A DNA stretch of 64,000 bases from Aeromonas veronii bv. veronii (GTDB taxonomy: Bacteria; Pseudomonadota; Gammaproteobacteria; Enterobacterales; Aeromonadaceae), in assembly GCF_000820225.1 (NCBI RefSeq), contig NZ_CDDK01000025.1, positions 67,894 to 131,893 of the forward strand. The letters are read 5' to 3'. Made by a program: the position numbers and the translations under genes. Shown here one piece after another: positions 1-9,809 of the stretch (position 1 is the first letter of the stretch; each line of letters begins with the position of its first letter). Below the pieces are notes generated by a model that saw only the letters and a list, made by a program, of their open reading frames with translations, ran no database searches and had not been told where the DNA came from.

Positions 1-35
1 GGAAAACTGATGGCACGACCAGAGAGCGGATACAA

Positions 36-61
36 AAACGGCGGCCAGAAGGCCGCCGTTT
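36..61 (-). terminator. Rho-independent terminator of the deo operon
   Basis: An 11-bp perfect stem (AAACGGCGGCC paired with GGCCGCCGTTT) with a 4-base loop lies just past the deoD stop. Read on the minus strand the stem runs into a T-rich stretch, the usual form of an intrinsic terminator. It closes the deoCABD transcript. Confidence 0.85.
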
Positions 62-77
62 CTTATTCGCAAGGGAA

Positions 78-794
78 TTACTTGTCGCCCAGCAGGACGG
101 AATCCAGTGCGATTTCGATCATGTCGTTGAAGGTCAGCTGACGCTCTTCAGAGGTGGTCTGCTCACCGGTACGGATATGGTCGGAGACGGTGCAGATGGT
201 CAGTGCCTTGGCACCGTACTCTGCGGCCACGCCGTAGATACCGGCGGCTTCCATCTCGACACCCAGGATGCCGTATTTTTCCATGACGTCGAACATGGAG
301 GGGTCCGGAGTGTAGAACAGGTCGGCGGAGAAGATGTTACCGACGCGCACGGCAACGCCCTTGTTCTTGGCGGCCTGTACGGCATTGGCAACCAGGTCGA
401 AGTCGGCGATGGCAGCGAAGTCGTGATCCTTGAAGCGCAGACGGTTTACTTTGGAGTCGGTGCAGGCACCCATACCGATTACCACGTCACGCAGTTTCAC
501 ATCTTCACGCACGGCACCGCAGGAGCCCACGCGGATCAGGGTCTTCACACCGTAATCGGTGATCAGCTCTTTTGCGTAGATGGAGCAGGACGGGATACCC
601 ATGCCGTGACCCATAACGGAGATACGACGGCCCTTGTAGGTACCGGTGAAACCGAACATGTTGCGCACGTCGCAGATCTGCTCGACGTTCTCCAGGAAAG
701 TTTCAGCGATGTACTTGGCGCGCAGGGGGTCGCCCGGCATCAGCACGGTATCAGCAAAGGCGCCATCTTTCGCATTGATATGAGGAGTTGCCAT
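78..794 (-). CDS. deoD: Purine nucleoside phosphorylase, DeoD type
   Basis: Cytosolic enzyme that reversibly cleaves purine (deoxy)ribonucleosides with phosphate, giving the free base and (deoxy)ribose-1-phosphate. The protein is 238 residues, the normal length for the hexameric DeoD family. The phosphate-site motif GDPLRAKY is at residues 21-28, a VEMEAAG segment is near 179-185, and TVSDH at 202-206 carries the expected catalytic aspartate (D205). An AAGGA-type ribosome site precedes the ATG. It is the last gene of deoC-deoA-deoB-deoD, 76 bases after deoB; its sugar phosphate product is the substrate of DeoB next door. Confidence 0.96.
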   Translation of the reverse strand: MATPHINAKDGAFADTVLMPGDPLRAKYIAETFLENVEQICDVRNMFGFTGTYKGRRISVMGHGMGIPSCSIYAKELITDYGVKTLIRVGSCGAVREDVKLRDVVIGMGACTDSKVNRLRFKDHDFAAIADFDLVANAVQAAKNKGVAVRVGNIFSADLFYTPDPSMFDVMEKYGILGVEMEAAGIYGVAAEYGAKALTICTVSDHIRTGEQTTSEERQLTFNDMIEIALDSVLLGDK

Positions 795-841
795 TCTCTT
801 GATTCCTTCACACTAGGTTGAGTTTTATTGTTTTATAAATT

Positions 842-866
842 GCCCGCCGCCGAAGTGGCGGGCGGG
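842..866 (-). other. GC-rich hairpin between deoB and deoD
   Basis: The short deoB-deoD spacer holds a 7-bp GC stem (GCCCGCC with GGCGGGC, loop of about 8) followed on the minus strand by an A/T-rich but not T-only stretch. It could be a weak attenuator or an RNA processing or stability element setting deoD level relative to upstream genes. Coordinates are approximate and the function is inferred. Confidence 0.45.
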
Positions 867-870
867 TAAA

Positions 871-2079
871 TTACAGGAAGCTGGTACCGTACGCCAGTTT
901 CGGCAGACCGTGGTAAGCCGCGATGCTCTGACCGATATCGGCAAAGGTCTCGCGACGACCAACGGAGCCGGCCTTGACCGGCTTGCCGAAGAACAGCACC
1001 GGAATGTATTCGCGGGTGTGGTCGGTACCACCCCAGGTCGGGTCGCAGCCGTGATCGGCAGTCAGCACCACCACGTCGCCATCCTGCAGCAGCTCAAACA
1101 GCTCCGGCAGGCGGGAATCGAAATACTCCAGCGCACCGGCATAACCGGCAACGTCACGGCGGTGGCCGTAGGAGGAGTCGAAGTCGACGAAGTTGGTGAA
1201 GACGATGGTGTTGTCACCGGCCGCTTTCACCTCTTCCAGCGTGCGATCCCACAACTCGGTCAGACCGGTCCCTTTCACCTGCTTGGTGATGCCCTGCTGG
1301 GCATAGATGTCGGCAATCTTGCCGATGGAGACCACCTGACCACCCGCTTCTTTCATGTAATCCAGCACGGTCGGCGCCGGCGGCAGCACTGAGTAGTCGT
1401 GACGGTTACCGGTACGCTTGAAGTTACCCTTGCCAGTGCCTACGAACGGACGCGCAATCACGCGGCCGATGTTATAGGGCTCCAGCAGCTCGCGCACGAT
1501 GTGGCACAGCTCATAGAGCTTCTCGAGGCCGTAGGTCTCTTCGTGGCAGGCAATCTGGAATACGGAGTCGGCAGAGGTGTAGAGGATCGGCTTGCCGGTC
1601 TTCATGTGCTCTTCGCCCAAATCGTCCAGCACCTGGGTACCGGAAGCGTGGCAGTTGCCCAGATAGCCAGGTAGACCAGCCTTCTCGACGATGGCGTCCA
1701 GCAGCTCCTGCGGGAAGCTGTTGTGGTGATCCTTGAAGTAGCCCCACTCGAACAGCACGGGCACGCCGGCGATCTCCCAGTGACCGGACGGGGTATCCTT
1801 GCCGGAGGAGAGCTCCTGCGCAAAGCCGTAGGCACCGACCACCTCGATATCTTTCTTCAGCCCTTCCGGGAAGTAGCCGGAGGCCTGCTCGCAGGCGTGG
1901 CCCAGACCCAGCTTGTTGAGGTTGGGCAGATTGAGGGCACCACGGCCTTCAATTTCACCCGCCGCACACGCCTTGGCGATATGGCCAAGGGTGTTGGCGC
2001 CCACATCTCCGAACTTGTCGGCGTCGGCAGCAGCGCCAATACCGAAAGAGTCCATCATCAGAATAAAGGTACGTTTCAT
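871..2079 (-). CDS. deoB: Phosphopentomutase
   Basis: Interconverts ribose-1-phosphate or deoxyribose-1-phosphate with the 5-phosphate, linking the nucleoside phosphorylases DeoA and DeoD to the aldolase DeoC. It is a metal-dependent member of the alkaline phosphatase superfamily. The 402-residue length is close to the E. coli enzyme. The N-terminal metal/nucleophile motif DSFGIG is at residues 10-15 and the C-terminal [10 protein letters not shown] motif provides further metal ligands. The start is 14 bases after the deoA stop with a good ribosome site, so it is co-transcribed. Confidence 0.96.
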   Translation of the reverse strand: MKRTFILMMDSFGIGAAADADKFGDVGANTLGHIAKACAAGEIEGRGALNLPNLNKLGLGHACEQASGYFPEGLKKDIEVVGAYGFAQELSSGKDTPSGHWEIAGVPVLFEWGYFKDHHNSFPQELLDAIVEKAGLPGYLGNCHASGTQVLDDLGEEHMKTGKPILYTSADSVFQIACHEETYGLEKLYELCHIVRELLEPYNIGRVIARPFVGTGKGNFKRTGNRHDYSVLPPAPTVLDYMKEAGGQVVSIGKIADIYAQQGITKQVKGTGLTELWDRTLEEVKAAGDNTIVFTNFVDFDSSYGHRRDVAGYAGALEYFDSRLPELFELLQDGDVVVLTADHGCDPTWGGTDHTREYIPVLFFGKPVKAGSVGRRETFADIGQSIAAYHGLPKLAYGTSFL

Positions 2080-2093
2080 GGATCTTCCCCTTG

Positions 2094-3425
2094 TTACAAA
2101 TCGGCCAGGGTGATACGGCGGTACACTTCAGGCAGTGCCTCCGGCCGCTCGCCACCAATCCGGACAGCCGCCTGCACCATGCTGGCAGCCTGAGCATATT
2201 GCTCTTCAGTCTGAGCGTGGATCATCGCGATCGGCTTGTCAGCATCGACGCTTTGACCCAGGCGGATAAAGTCGGTCAGACCGACCGCATAATCAAGTTT
2301 GTCACCGGCAGCGCGGCGACCACCGCCCATGGCGACCACGGCCAGACCCAGCTCGCGGGTATCCATGGCGGTCACGAAGCCGCTGTTGGCCGCGAAGACC
2401 GGGCGCACGATGGCGGCCTTGGGCAGGTAAACGTCATAACGCTCCATAAAATCGGCCGGGCCACCGAGACCTGTCACCATGCGACCGAAGATCTCGGCCG
2501 CCTTGCCGTTATCCAGCACCGCCTGCAGCTTGGTGCGGGCATCGCGCTCGTCGCTGGCAAGACCGGCGGAGATCAGCATCTCGGCGCACAGCGCCATGGT
2601 CACTTCGTGGATCCGCGGGTTGCGGTATTCACCGGTCAGGTAACGCACCGCTTCACGCACTTCCACCGCGTTACCGGCACTGGAGGCCAGCACCTGGTTC
2701 ATATCGGTCAAGAGCGCAGAGGTGCGGCAACCGGCACCGTTGGCCACGGCCACAATGCTCTTGGCCAGCTCTTCGGACGCTTCGAAGGTCGGCATAAAGG
2801 CGCCGGAGCCCACTTTCACATCCATCACCAGCGCTTCCAGCCCGGAGGCGAGCTTCTTGGAGAGGATGGAGCCGGTGATCATGGCGATGGATTCAACGGT
2901 GGCGGTAATGTCACGTACTGCATAGATACGCTTGTCAGCGGGGGCAAGATCGCCGGTCTGGCCGATGATGGCGACACCCGCCTCTTTCACCACTTTCAGG
3001 AAACGGTCGTTGTCGACCGAGGTTTGGTAGCCGGGAATGGCGTCCAGCTTGTCGAGGGTACCGCCGGTGTGGCCCAGACCACGGCCGGAGATCATCGGCA
3101 CGAAACCGCCGCAGGCAGCGACCATCGGGCCAAGCATCAGGGAGACGACATCACCCACCCCGCCGGTGGAGTGCTTGTCGACAATCGGGCCACCCAGATT
3201 GAGGTGATCCCAGGTCAGCACCATGCCGGAGTCGCGCATGGCGCAGGTCAGGGCAACCCGCTCATCCATGGTCATGTCTTTGAAGTAGACCGCCATCGCC
3301 AGCGCCGCAATCTGCCCCTCACCGATGGTGTTATTGGTAATGCCCTGAACGAAGAATTGAATTTCTTGGGTACTGAGCGCTTCACCGTTGCGCTTCTTGC
3401 GAATAATTTCTTGAGGCAAAAACAT
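2094..3425 (-). CDS. deoA: Thymidine phosphorylase
   Basis: Cleaves thymidine or deoxyuridine with phosphate to the base plus deoxyribose-1-phosphate. The 443-residue length is typical (E. coli 440). The glycine-rich phosphate-binding signature KHSTGGVGD is at residues 84-92 and [10 protein letters not shown] follows near 113, both hallmarks of the nucleoside phosphorylase II family. Second gene of the deo operon. A long open frame on the opposite strand here is a high-GC shadow. Confidence 0.96.
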   Translation of the reverse strand: MFLPQEIIRKKRNGEALSTQEIQFFVQGITNNTIGEGQIAALAMAVYFKDMTMDERVALTCAMRDSGMVLTWDHLNLGGPIVDKHSTGGVGDVVSLMLGPMVAACGGFVPMISGRGLGHTGGTLDKLDAIPGYQTSVDNDRFLKVVKEAGVAIIGQTGDLAPADKRIYAVRDITATVESIAMITGSILSKKLASGLEALVMDVKVGSGAFMPTFEASEELAKSIVAVANGAGCRTSALLTDMNQVLASSAGNAVEVREAVRYLTGEYRNPRIHEVTMALCAEMLISAGLASDERDARTKLQAVLDNGKAAEIFGRMVTGLGGPADFMERYDVYLPKAAIVRPVFAANSGFVTAMDTRELGLAVVAMGGGRRAAGDKLDYAVGLTDFIRLGQSVDADKPIAMIHAQTEEQYAQAASMVQAAVRIGGERPEALPEVYRRITLADL

Positions 3426-3500
3426 CTTTCATTCCCTCCGCCATTGCTGGCGTTACACAAGCCTGAATCCTTGCCCGCACACCGCATGGTGGGGGCTAAC

Positions 3501-3522
3501 AGGGCGGACAGCAGTCCGCCCT
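3501..3522 (-). other. Intercistronic hairpin between deoC and deoA
   Basis: A perfect 9-bp stem (AGGGCGGAC with GTCCGCCCT) and AGCA loop sit in the 109-base spacer between deoC and deoA. No T-run follows on either strand, so it is not a classic terminator; an RNA stabilising or processing structure that gives deoC a different mRNA level is a reasonable inference. Confidence 0.5.
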
Positions 3523-3534
3523 CTCATCAACCTA

Positions 3535-4308
3535 TTAGTAACCGCTGGTGTTGGCCGGCTTGTCGCCATGCCCCAGAGTGGCCAGCAGACTGGCCAGCAG
3601 GCTGGATGCACCAAAGCGGAAGGTACGGGCGGACACCCAGTCATTGCCGAGGATCTCTTCGGCCATGGCCAGGTACTGACCGGCAACAGCGGCGTCTTTC
3701 ACGCCACCCGCTGGCTTGAAGCCGACTTTCGGATTCTTGGCCTTGATCACTTCCATCATGATCCGCGCCGCTTCCGGGGTTGCATTGACCGGCACCTTGC
3801 CGGTGGAGGTCTTGATGAAGTCGGCACCGGCATCGATACAGATTTCGGAAGCGCGACGGATCAGCGCCTCTTCTTTCAGCTCGCCGGTTTCGATGATCAC
3901 TTTCAGCAGCACGTTGGCACCACAGGCCTCTTTACAGGCTTTGACCAGATCAAAACCGATCTGTTCATTGCCAGCCATGAAGGCGCGGTACGGGAACACC
4001 ACGTCCACTTCGTCAGCACCGTAGGCGACAGCGGCACGGGTCTCGGCCACGGCGATCTCGATGTCGTCGTTGCCGTGCGGGAAGTTGGTCACGGTCGCAA
4101 TGCGTACGTCGGCAGCGCCGATCTCACGCAGGGTCTTGCGAGCGATAGGGATAAAACGGGGGTAGATGCAGACGGCGGCGGTCAGGCCAGCCGGTGACTT
4201 GGCCTTATGGCACAGGTCGATCACCTTCTGATCGGTGTCGTCATCGTTCAGGGTGGTCAGGTCCATCAGGTTCAGGGCGCGCTGAGCGGCCACTTTCAGA
4301 TCAGTCAT
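3535..4308 (-). CDS. deoC: Deoxyribose-phosphate aldolase
   Basis: Cleaves deoxyribose-5-phosphate to glyceraldehyde-3-phosphate and acetaldehyde, the last step of deoxynucleoside catabolism. The protein is 257 residues (E. coli 259). The Schiff-base lysine lies in FIKTSTGK, and a downstream [10 protein letters not shown] segment forms the phosphate site. I chose the ATG at 4308 rather than an in-frame TTG 12 bases upstream because GGAG sits about 7 bases before it. First gene of the deo operon, so the promoter should lie in the 424-base gap upstream. Confidence 0.95.
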   Translation of the reverse strand: MTDLKVAAQRALNLMDLTTLNDDDTDQKVIDLCHKAKSPAGLTAAVCIYPRFIPIARKTLREIGAADVRIATVTNFPHGNDDIEIAVAETRAAVAYGADEVDVVFPYRAFMAGNEQIGFDLVKACKEACGANVLLKVIIETGELKEEALIRRASEICIDAGADFIKTSTGKVPVNATPEAARIMMEVIKAKNPKVGFKPAGGVKDAAVAGQYLAMAEEILGNDWVSARTFRFGASSLLASLLATLGHGDKPANTSGY

Positions 4309-4618
4309 TCTGTTCTCCAAAGTCTCGATTTAATCCAGATAACCGGGCACCACCAGACCATCCAGCGATGGATGCACAGGCAGTAATCCCCAGCTATACG
4401 GGAATGGAATTACAGTGCGAAGGCACCGGCACTATCGGGATGCTATTCAAAACACCCTGCAGGCACTGCGACTGTAAATAAGGCAAGAGCCCTGTCACTT
4501 TCTTACAAAAGTGCGGACTTGGTTCCATGAAGACTTGAGAAAGGCCGACAACATCTGACCCGACTTCCCAATCAATTCCATTTGACCGCCAACACCCGAT
4601 TTCATCGAGTATTAGTCA

Positions 4619-4639
4619 TTGCCAGCACCCTGCTGGCAA
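4619..4639. repeat. Short perfect inverted repeat (9-bp arms)
   Basis: TTGCCAGCA and TGCTGGCAA flank a 3-base CCC centre. No T-run follows on either strand. It lies about 40 bases from a second, larger inverted repeat; role unknown. Confidence 0.7.
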
Positions 4640-4676
4640 CGCCTATTTCAGCCGAGATACCCCCTGTTTGCAAGCC

Positions 4677-4717
4677 GGATTTGCCAATTTCAGAGGTACC
4701 TCACATCTGGCAAATCC
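4677..4717. repeat. Nested palindrome downstream of xapX
   Basis: The 10-bp arms GGATTTGCCA (4677-4686) and TGGCAAATCC (4708-4717) enclose the smaller palindrome GAGGTACCTC (4693-4702). The result is a two-tier hairpin or cruciform just past the 3' end of the XapX gene. It may end or stabilise that transcript, although the T-run (4720s) precedes rather than follows it in the minus direction. Confidence 0.6.
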
Positions 4718-4732
4718 AGGTCTAAAAAAGCC

Positions 4733-4903
4733 TTACGAAAAGAAACGAGTCAGGATCCAGGAGTAGGCCAATCCCCCCAGATAGACCCCGACGATCCCCA
4801 TTACCCCGGACAAAACGGGAGGCGCCGGGATCGGCAATTTGAGGAAAGAAAACAACAAACCAACTATAAAGCCGGCCACCATCGCCAGTAGCACTTCATT
4901 CAT
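4733..4903 (-). CDS. XapX domain small membrane protein
   Basis: A 56-residue protein resembling the XapX (DUF1427) family: two hydrophobic segments separated by the short LKLPIPAPPVLSG loop typical of the family, and a final aromatic/basic tail. XapX domains are often found beside nucleoside or purine transport genes (the name comes from xanthosine metabolism), matching its place between nupC and the deo operon. The ATG at 4903 is preceded by GGAGG, favouring it over a start 21 bases upstream. No biochemical role is established. Confidence 0.8.
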   Translation of the reverse strand: MNEVLLAMVAGFIVGLLFSFLKLPIPAPPVLSGVMGIVGVYLGGLAYSWILTRFFS

Positions 4904-4970
4904 ATAACCTCCGATTTGACTCATTTTATTATTAGTTTAGATAGGAAAACGGTTGTCACCGCTCCATACG

Positions 4971-5000
4971 CGAACGCCACGGCAGATGCCGTGGCGTTCG
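4971..5000 (-). terminator. Strong hairpin after nupC
   Basis: A stem of about 13-14 bp (CGAACGCCACGGCA with its exact complement) with almost no loop follows the nupC stop. The T-run is weak on the minus strand, but the stem strength and position suggest transcript termination or 3'-end protection. Confidence 0.6.
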
Positions 5001-5028
5001 TGTTTATACCCTGTCAGTCAGGCGGCGA

Positions 5029-6303
5029 TTACATGCCGGACAGTGCCAGGAAGAAGCCTGCGATAGTGGCAGACATCAGGTTGGACAGAGAGCCAGCCAG
5101 TACGGCTTTCAGACCAAAGCGTGCAATGGTGCCGCGGCGGTTCGGCGCCATGGACCCCAGACCACCCAGCAGGATGGCAACAGAGGAGAGGTTGGCAAAA
5201 CCACACAGCGCGAAGGAGATGATCGCCTTGGTGTGATCGGACATGGCCACACCGTTGATCAGCACTTCGTCTTTCAGGTACGGAGCGAAGTTCAGGTAAG
5301 CCACGAACTCGTTCACTACCAGCTTCTGACCGATGAAGGAACCGGCAACCACTGCTTCATTCCAGGGCACACCGATCAGGAAGGCCAGCGGGGAGAAGAT
5401 CCAGCCCAGCAGCAGTTCCAGAGAGAGTTGCGGATAACCGAACCAGCCACCCACACCGGAGAAGATGCCGTTGATCATGGCGATCAGACCGATGAAGGCC
5501 AGCAGCATGGCGCCAACGTTCAGGGCCAGTTGCATACCGGCAGAAGCGCCAGCAGCAGCAGCGTCAATGACGTTGGCAGGCTTGTCATCCAGCTCGGCAT
5601 CGGCAGAGCTTTCGTCGTAGTTCGGGGTCTCTGTCTCGGGAACCAGCAGCTTGGCGAACAGCAGACCACCCGGTGCAGCCATGAAGGAGGCAGCAATCAG
5701 GTACTCCATCTTCACGCCCATGGAGGCGTAACCGGCCAGTACGGAACCGGCAACGGAAGCCAGACCACCACACATGACGGCGAACAGCTCGGAGTCAGTC
5801 ATCTTGGCGATGTAAGGACGAACCACCAGCGGCGCTTCGGTCTGACCGACGAAGATGTTGGCAGTTGCAGAGAGGGATTCGGTGCGGGAAGTACCCAGTA
5901 CTTTCTGCAGACCGCCGCCCAGCAACTTGATGACCATCTGCATGATGCCCAGGTAGTAGAGCACTGCAATCAGGGAAGAGAAGAAGATGATGACCGGCAG
6001 AACACGGAAGGCAAAGACAAAGCCGCCGCCACCGAACACTTCAAACATCTTGTTGCTGACCAGACCGCCAAACAGGAAGTCGATCCCGTTCTGGCCGTAG
6101 CTGATCACGCTGGATACCGCGTCGGACACGCCGACCAGGATATCGCGACCAACCGGAACATAGAGAACAAACGCCCCCAGACCGGCTTGAATTGCGAACG
6201 CACCGACAACGGTACGGACGTTGATTGCCTTGCGATTGCTGGAGAACAGCACCGCGATAAGGACGAGCGTCGCCATCCCTACCAGACCCATGAACAAATT
6301 CAT
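5029..6303 (-). CDS. nupC: NupC-type concentrative nucleoside transporter
   Basis: Inner-membrane, ion-coupled nucleoside importer of the CNT family. The 424-residue protein is hydrophobic throughout, with family motifs such as [31 protein letters not shown] and a C-terminal [13 protein letters not shown] region. Length matches bacterial CNTs (about 400-425). It supplies substrates for the deo enzymes encoded downstream on the same strand. The ATG at 6303 has GAGGAAG upstream. A second paralogue begins beyond the right edge of the window (3' end at 63785). Confidence 0.94.
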   Translation of the reverse strand: MNLFMGLVGMATLVLIAVLFSSNRKAINVRTVVGAFAIQAGLGAFVLYVPVGRDILVGVSDAVSSVISYGQNGIDFLFGGLVSNKMFEVFGGGGFVFAFRVLPVIIFFSSLIAVLYYLGIMQMVIKLLGGGLQKVLGTSRTESLSATANIFVGQTEAPLVVRPYIAKMTDSELFAVMCGGLASVAGSVLAGYASMGVKMEYLIAASFMAAPGGLLFAKLLVPETETPNYDESSADAELDDKPANVIDAAAAGASAGMQLALNVGAMLLAFIGLIAMINGIFSGVGGWFGYPQLSLELLLGWIFSPLAFLIGVPWNEAVVAGSFIGQKLVVNEFVAYLNFAPYLKDEVLINGVAMSDHTKAIISFALCGFANLSSVAILLGGLGSMAPNRRGTIARFGLKAVLAGSLSNLMSATIAGFFLALSGM

Positions 6304-6374
6304 TATTATCTTCCTCTAGTAGCACCTGGCTTGTTAGCGAGTTGTTATTAAACCCAACTAATCAAGGGGAGCGC

Positions 6375-6416
6375 ATTATACTAATTAAAGTCCGATAAAA
6401 TAGAATGCTGGTCACA
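6375..6416 (-). promoter_or_regulatory. nupC promoter with CRP-like site at -41.5
   Basis: On the minus strand a perfect TATAAT -10 lies at 6375-6380 with no good -35. A CRP-like site, TGTGA-CCAGCA-TTCTA (6401-6416), is centred about 41 bases upstream of the expected start point, the class II activator position. The left half matches TGTGA exactly; the right half is degenerate. CRP activation fits carbon-regulated nucleoside uptake. Confidence 0.6.
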
Positions 6417-6432
6417 TTTTATCGTTATCAAA

Positions 6433-6448
6433 ATGTCCAAGTGTCACA
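6433..6448 (-). promoter_or_regulatory. Second CRP-like site upstream of nupC
   Basis: TGTGA-CACTTG-GACAT on the minus strand, centred 32 bp (about three helical turns) upstream of the first CRP-like site. Tandem CRP sites with CytR between them are known at E. coli nucleoside promoters, though there the spacing is larger. The right half matches poorly. Confidence 0.4.
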
Positions 6449-6525
6449 AAATTAGACAGCAAACGATTTTTACGCTCATTTTTTTTCCTGACAACTAAAT
6501 CAGGTGTTGCGAATTTGTTTCATGA

Positions 6526-7299
6526 CTATTGGTCGTGATGGAAAATATGCCGGGCAGTTTCAAATAACACCTTGGCAACATTTGCCGATGATTCATCCCG
6601 CAATGTCATCAATATTTCCGCTATTTTCGGCAGCGCTTCCGGTGTATTTCGGGAGCCTTGTGCGCCTTGCAACGGCATATCTGGCGAATCGGTTTCCAGC
6701 ACCAGGGCCTCGAGCGGCATAGCCCGAAATACCTCTCGCGTCTTGTTCGCCCGCTCAAAACTGATTACCCCGCCCACCCCGAGTCGAAAGCCCAGTTGCC
6801 AGAAAGCCTCCGCCTGCTGCAACGAACCGCTGAAAGCATGGATCACCCCACCACGAGGCGGCTTGAAGCGGCGCAACAGCTTGGCCACAGTGTCATTGGC
6901 GCGCACCGAGTGGATCATAAGGGGAAGCCCGACATCGGCAGCCAGCCGGATCTGAGCCTCAAACAGCGCAAGCTGCCCCTCCTGCGGCACGTGAGAACGG
7001 AGGTCCAGCCCGCACTCGCCTATGGCCACCAGCCCGGCAGGTTGACTCATCACCAACGCTCGCAGCCGCTCCATCGCCCCTTCCCGCTGCTCACCGGCAT
7101 ACCAGGGATGAATGCCCAGACCATAAAAGAGGCCGTCATGTTGCTCTGCCAGTGCCATCACACGAGTCCAGTTATCCTCTGCGATGGCAGGAATGATATA
7201 CTCCGTCACCCCTAATGCCCGACAACGGGCCAGCAGCGCCTCCCTGTCCTGGTCGAATACCGGAAAGTCGAGATGGCAATGGGTATCTATCAGCTGCAT
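6526..7299 (-). CDS. yjjV: TatD-family metal-dependent hydrolase (YjjV-like)
   Basis: A 257-residue TIM-barrel metallohydrolase. The N-terminal [10 protein letters not shown] contains the HxH metal ligands, AIGECGLDL supplies the metal-bridging glutamate, and [10 protein letters not shown] near residue 210 carries the catalytic aspartate and is characteristic of YjjV rather than TatD (which has TDAP). The family acts on DNA or nucleotide-like substrates; the physiological substrate of YjjV is not known. An ATG at 7299 is used; a GTG 9 bases upstream is possible. Divergent from the pilin gene, 41 bases apart. Confidence 0.9.
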   Translation of the reverse strand: MQLIDTHCHLDFPVFDQDREALLARCRALGVTEYIIPAIAEDNWTRVMALAEQHDGLFYGLGIHPWYAGEQREGAMERLRALVMSQPAGLVAIGECGLDLRSHVPQEGQLALFEAQIRLAADVGLPLMIHSVRANDTVAKLLRRFKPPRGGVIHAFSGSLQQAEAFWQLGFRLGVGGVISFERANKTREVFRAMPLEALVLETDSPDMPLQGAQGSRNTPEALPKIAEILMTLRDESSANVAKVLFETARHIFHHDQ

Positions 7300-7340
7300 A
7301 TCACTCACACCTGTTTGCGGTATTTAATGGGTCATTGAAC

Positions 7341-7955
7341 ATGATGAACAACAAAAACAACGGCTTTACCCTGATTGAACTGGTGTTGGTGATCATAGTG
7401 CTGGGGATCCTGGCCGTCACCGCCCTGCCCCGCTTTATCAATATCAAGGATGATGCCCTGAAAAGCACGGTCTCGGCGACCGCAGGCAGCTTTGCCAGCG
7501 CAGTTCAGCTGGCTCATGCTGGCTGGGCGGTGAAAGTGCAGGGACAAGACCTCGCACTGTATAACTTCAGTGGGATGGGCAATAAAGATTTGGATATCAA
7601 CCACTACGGCTGGCCTGTGGGGACAAAAGAGGATCAGGGTAATCAAGGTGTTGATATTGTTTTCCCCGGAGGCACAAGTGACCAGATATCGGTCAGTAGC
7701 CCGGATGACTGCAAACTACTTTTCACTGGATTACTTGATACCAATCAAACCGTTCCTGACCTAGCAGACAAAAATACGGACACAGACTACACCTCTGAGA
7801 TCATTGCTGCAGATGACCAAATTGACGGGGGGCTACGTCACGATAACTGCCGTTATATTCTTCGCGATTCTATCGGCCGCTTCCCGGATCACCCCAACGG
7901 CCTCGGCTTCGAGTACAACAGCGTTACCGGTGCCGTGACCCGCAATTTTGATTGA
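7341..7955 (+). CDS. Orphan type IV prepilin-like protein (MSHA-like)
   Basis: A 204-residue prepilin with a short leader ending in NNG, the cleavage motif G|FTLIEL, glutamate at position 5 of the mature protein, and a hydrophobic helix. The rest has a paired-cysteine region (DDCKLL and DNCRYI) typical of pilin D-loops and resembles MSHA-type major pilins in length. It stands alone, not in the tap cluster 4 kb away. The ATG at 7341 is chosen because it directly precedes the leader; the open frame extends 126 bases upstream into yjjV. It would be processed by prepilin peptidase and placed in the inner membrane or a pilus. Confidence 0.88.
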   Translation: MMNNKNNGFTLIELVLVIIVLGILAVTALPRFINIKDDALKSTVSATAGSFASAVQLAHAGWAVKVQGQDLALYNFSGMGNKDLDINHYGWPVGTKEDQGNQGVDIVFPGGTSDQISVSSPDDCKLLFTGLLDTNQTVPDLADKNTDTDYTSEIIAADDQIDGGLRHDNCRYILRDSIGRFPDHPNGLGFEYNSVTGAVTRNFD

Positions 7956-8103
7956 GCTCAGCCTCTTCTGCGCAAGCTTGCTCTTTGGTTGAATCATCAT
8001 CATAACGAACCGGCGTGCAGCAGCGCCGGTTCTCCTTAGTGAGCCCCCACTCCTCGCACCATGCATCGTAACGGGCCAGCCAACGCAGCAATACCCCTTT
8101 CAT
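7924..8103 (-). CDS. DUF5363-like small protein
   Basis: A 59-residue protein with the N-terminal pattern [22 protein letters not shown], followed by a CC pair and VRYDDD. I recall this pattern from a small uncharacterised family in Vibrio and Aeromonas (DUF5363). GGAGG lies 7 bases before the ATG at 8103. Its last 32 bases overlap the end of the convergent pilin gene. No function is known; it is soluble, with three or four cysteines. Confidence 0.7.
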   Translation of the reverse strand: MKGVLLRWLARYDAWCEEWGLTKENRRCCTPVRYDDDSTKEQACAEEAELNQNCGSRHR

Positions 8104-8200
8104 CGTCACACCTCCGCCAACGGATTCGGTTCAAAAACCATCCTAATCAGAGTCGGCAAGGTGAGCAAGCCATCCCCACTATTGCGGTCGGGCGAGATAA

Positions 8201-8235
8201 AAAAGAGCCGGTCAGCATGGCTGACCGGCTCTTTT
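8201..8235. terminator. Bidirectional terminator downstream of luxS
   Basis: A 16-bp perfect stem (AAAAGAGCCGGTCAGC and complement) with loop ATG. A-run and T-run flanks make it work on both strands. It ends the luxS transcript on the minus strand. Confidence 0.88.
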
Positions 8236-8280
8236 AACATTCCCTGAAGAGGTTATCCGATGAGCGACAGCTCATCAGCC

Positions 8281-8790
8281 TCACAGACTCTTCAGCTTCT
8301 CTTCCGGCAGGGCCAGCTCGTCGTTGTGGTTGACGCCGATACCGCGCTCCAGCACATGACGGGCGATGGCGTGCGCCTCTTCCAGCGAGTGCATGCTGTA
8401 GGTGCCGCACTGATACTCGTTCAGCTCGGGGATCTTGGCCTGATCCTGCACGGTCAGCACATCGCTCATGGCTGCCTGCCAGGCTGCGCCAACACGGGCT
8501 TCGTCAGGCGCACCGATCAGGCTCATGTAGAAACCGGTACGGCAACCCATGGGGGAGATGTCGATGATCTCCACGCCGTTGCCGTTCAGGTGGTCACGCA
8601 TAAAACCGGCGAACAGGTGCTCCAGCGTATGGATACCGCGCTCGGAAAGGATCTCCTGGTTCGGCACACAGAAACGCAGGTCGAACACGGTAATAGTGTC
8701 CTTGTTCGGGGTCTGCATGGTCTTGGCCACACGCACCGCTGGCGCTTCCATACGGGTGTGGTCAACGGTAAAACTGTCCAATAACGGCAT
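8281..8790 (-). CDS. luxS: S-ribosylhomocysteine lyase
   Basis: Cleaves S-ribosylhomocysteine to homocysteine and DPD, the precursor of autoinducer-2; also part of methyl-cycle recycling. The 169-residue length is standard. Metal ligands H54 and H58 lie in the HTLEH motif and the third ligand is C128 in [18 protein letters not shown] near residue 10 and MGCRTGFY near 81 are LuxS signatures, the latter with the catalytic cysteine C83. It starts 18 bases after the transglycosylase gene, so it may be read from that transcript as well as from its own promoter. Confidence 0.97.
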   Translation of the reverse strand: MPLLDSFTVDHTRMEAPAVRVAKTMQTPNKDTITVFDLRFCVPNQEILSERGIHTLEHLFAGFMRDHLNGNGVEIIDISPMGCRTGFYMSLIGAPDEARVGAAWQAAMSDVLTVQDQAKIPELNEYQCGTYSMHSLEEAHAIARHVLERGIGVNHNDELALPEEKLKSL

Positions 8791-8808
8791 TTCTGACTCC
8801 TGATTTGG

Positions 8809-9411
8809 TTACCAGAACCAGCCCCCACGGGAGAGCTGATCCTTGCATTGACGGTACTGGGCGCCGTAGCGCTGGGCGCGAGCTTCCACTTTGCGAGAGG
8901 TCTTCATCAACCACCCCTTGCTGCGATAGCTGCCACGCCGGTAGCCACCCCACCCTTCGTGATAGTTGAGGTACTGGCCATAGGCATCCCACTTGGAGGT
9001 GCCATTTAGCCGCTGGGCCTTGTTAGTGTACCAACCCATAAAATCGATGGCGTCGGCAAAGTCATCGCGGTCACTCCAGCTGTTGCCGGTTTCCCGCTGG
9101 TAATCCGCCCAGGTTTCATCTTTGACCTGAGCATAACCATAAGCCGAACTGGCCCGCCCAGTCGGGATGAAGAGGAAATACTGCATCGGCGGCTGGGCAT
9201 CATGTACGTAAGAGGACTCCTGATACATCATGGCCATCACCACATGGATCGGCGTCCCCCACTTCTCATTCATCTTGAGCGCGGCCTTGTGCCACTCCGG
9301 CTTCTCCCGAAAGATCTGGCACAGATTCTCCGGCTGGGCCGGCGGCCGGGTACTGCAAGCAGTCAGGCCCGCCAACAGGCTGGCGACCACCACGAAGCGC
9401 ATCCACCCCAT
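8809..9411 (-). CDS. SLT-domain lytic transglycosylase lipoprotein
   Basis: Predicted outer-membrane or periplasmic murein hydrolase. The 201-residue protein starts with a lipoprotein signal ending in LTAC, followed by a lytic transglycosylase domain: catalytic glutamate in MMYQESSY, then SAYGYAQV and a late YLNYHEGWGGY segment. The size resembles EmtA/MltE-type enzymes. I chose the ATG at 9411 because it gives a compact lipoprotein signal; an upstream TTG is less likely. It is 50 bases after glnB on the same strand and directly before luxS. Confidence 0.83.
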   Translation of the reverse strand: MGWMRFVVVASLLAGLTACSTRPPAQPENLCQIFREKPEWHKAALKMNEKWGTPIHVVMAMMYQESSYVHDAQPPMQYFLFIPTGRASSAYGYAQVKDETWADYQRETGNSWSDRDDFADAIDFMGWYTNKAQRLNGTSKWDAYGQYLNYHEGWGGYRRGSYRSKGWLMKTSRKVEARAQRYGAQYRQCKDQLSRGGWFW

Positions 9412-9461
9412 CAAATGAGGCCACACTTCACACCTCTGGTCAGGTAAAGAGATAGCCAAGG

Positions 9462-9809
<348 letters not shown>

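Larger units (their letters stand above)
4309..4732. other. deoC upstream region, non-coding, with two inverted repeats
   Basis: This 424-base gap between deoC and the XapX gene has no convincing ORF. In E. coli the equivalent region carries DeoR, CytR and CRP sites. I see GTCAC and TGTAA half-site-like words near 4490-4510 but no full CRP or DeoR palindrome, and no clear -10/-35 pair, so I leave the promoter unplaced. Confidence 0.6.

Noticed and set aside
2091..3719. A 542-codon open frame antisense to deoA and deoC
   Set aside because: Same reason: opposite intact, well-recognised genes, with shadow-type composition.
4490..4515. CRP site for the deo operon
   Set aside because: Only loose half-sites (GTCAC, TGTAA) with the wrong spacing; not enough to call.
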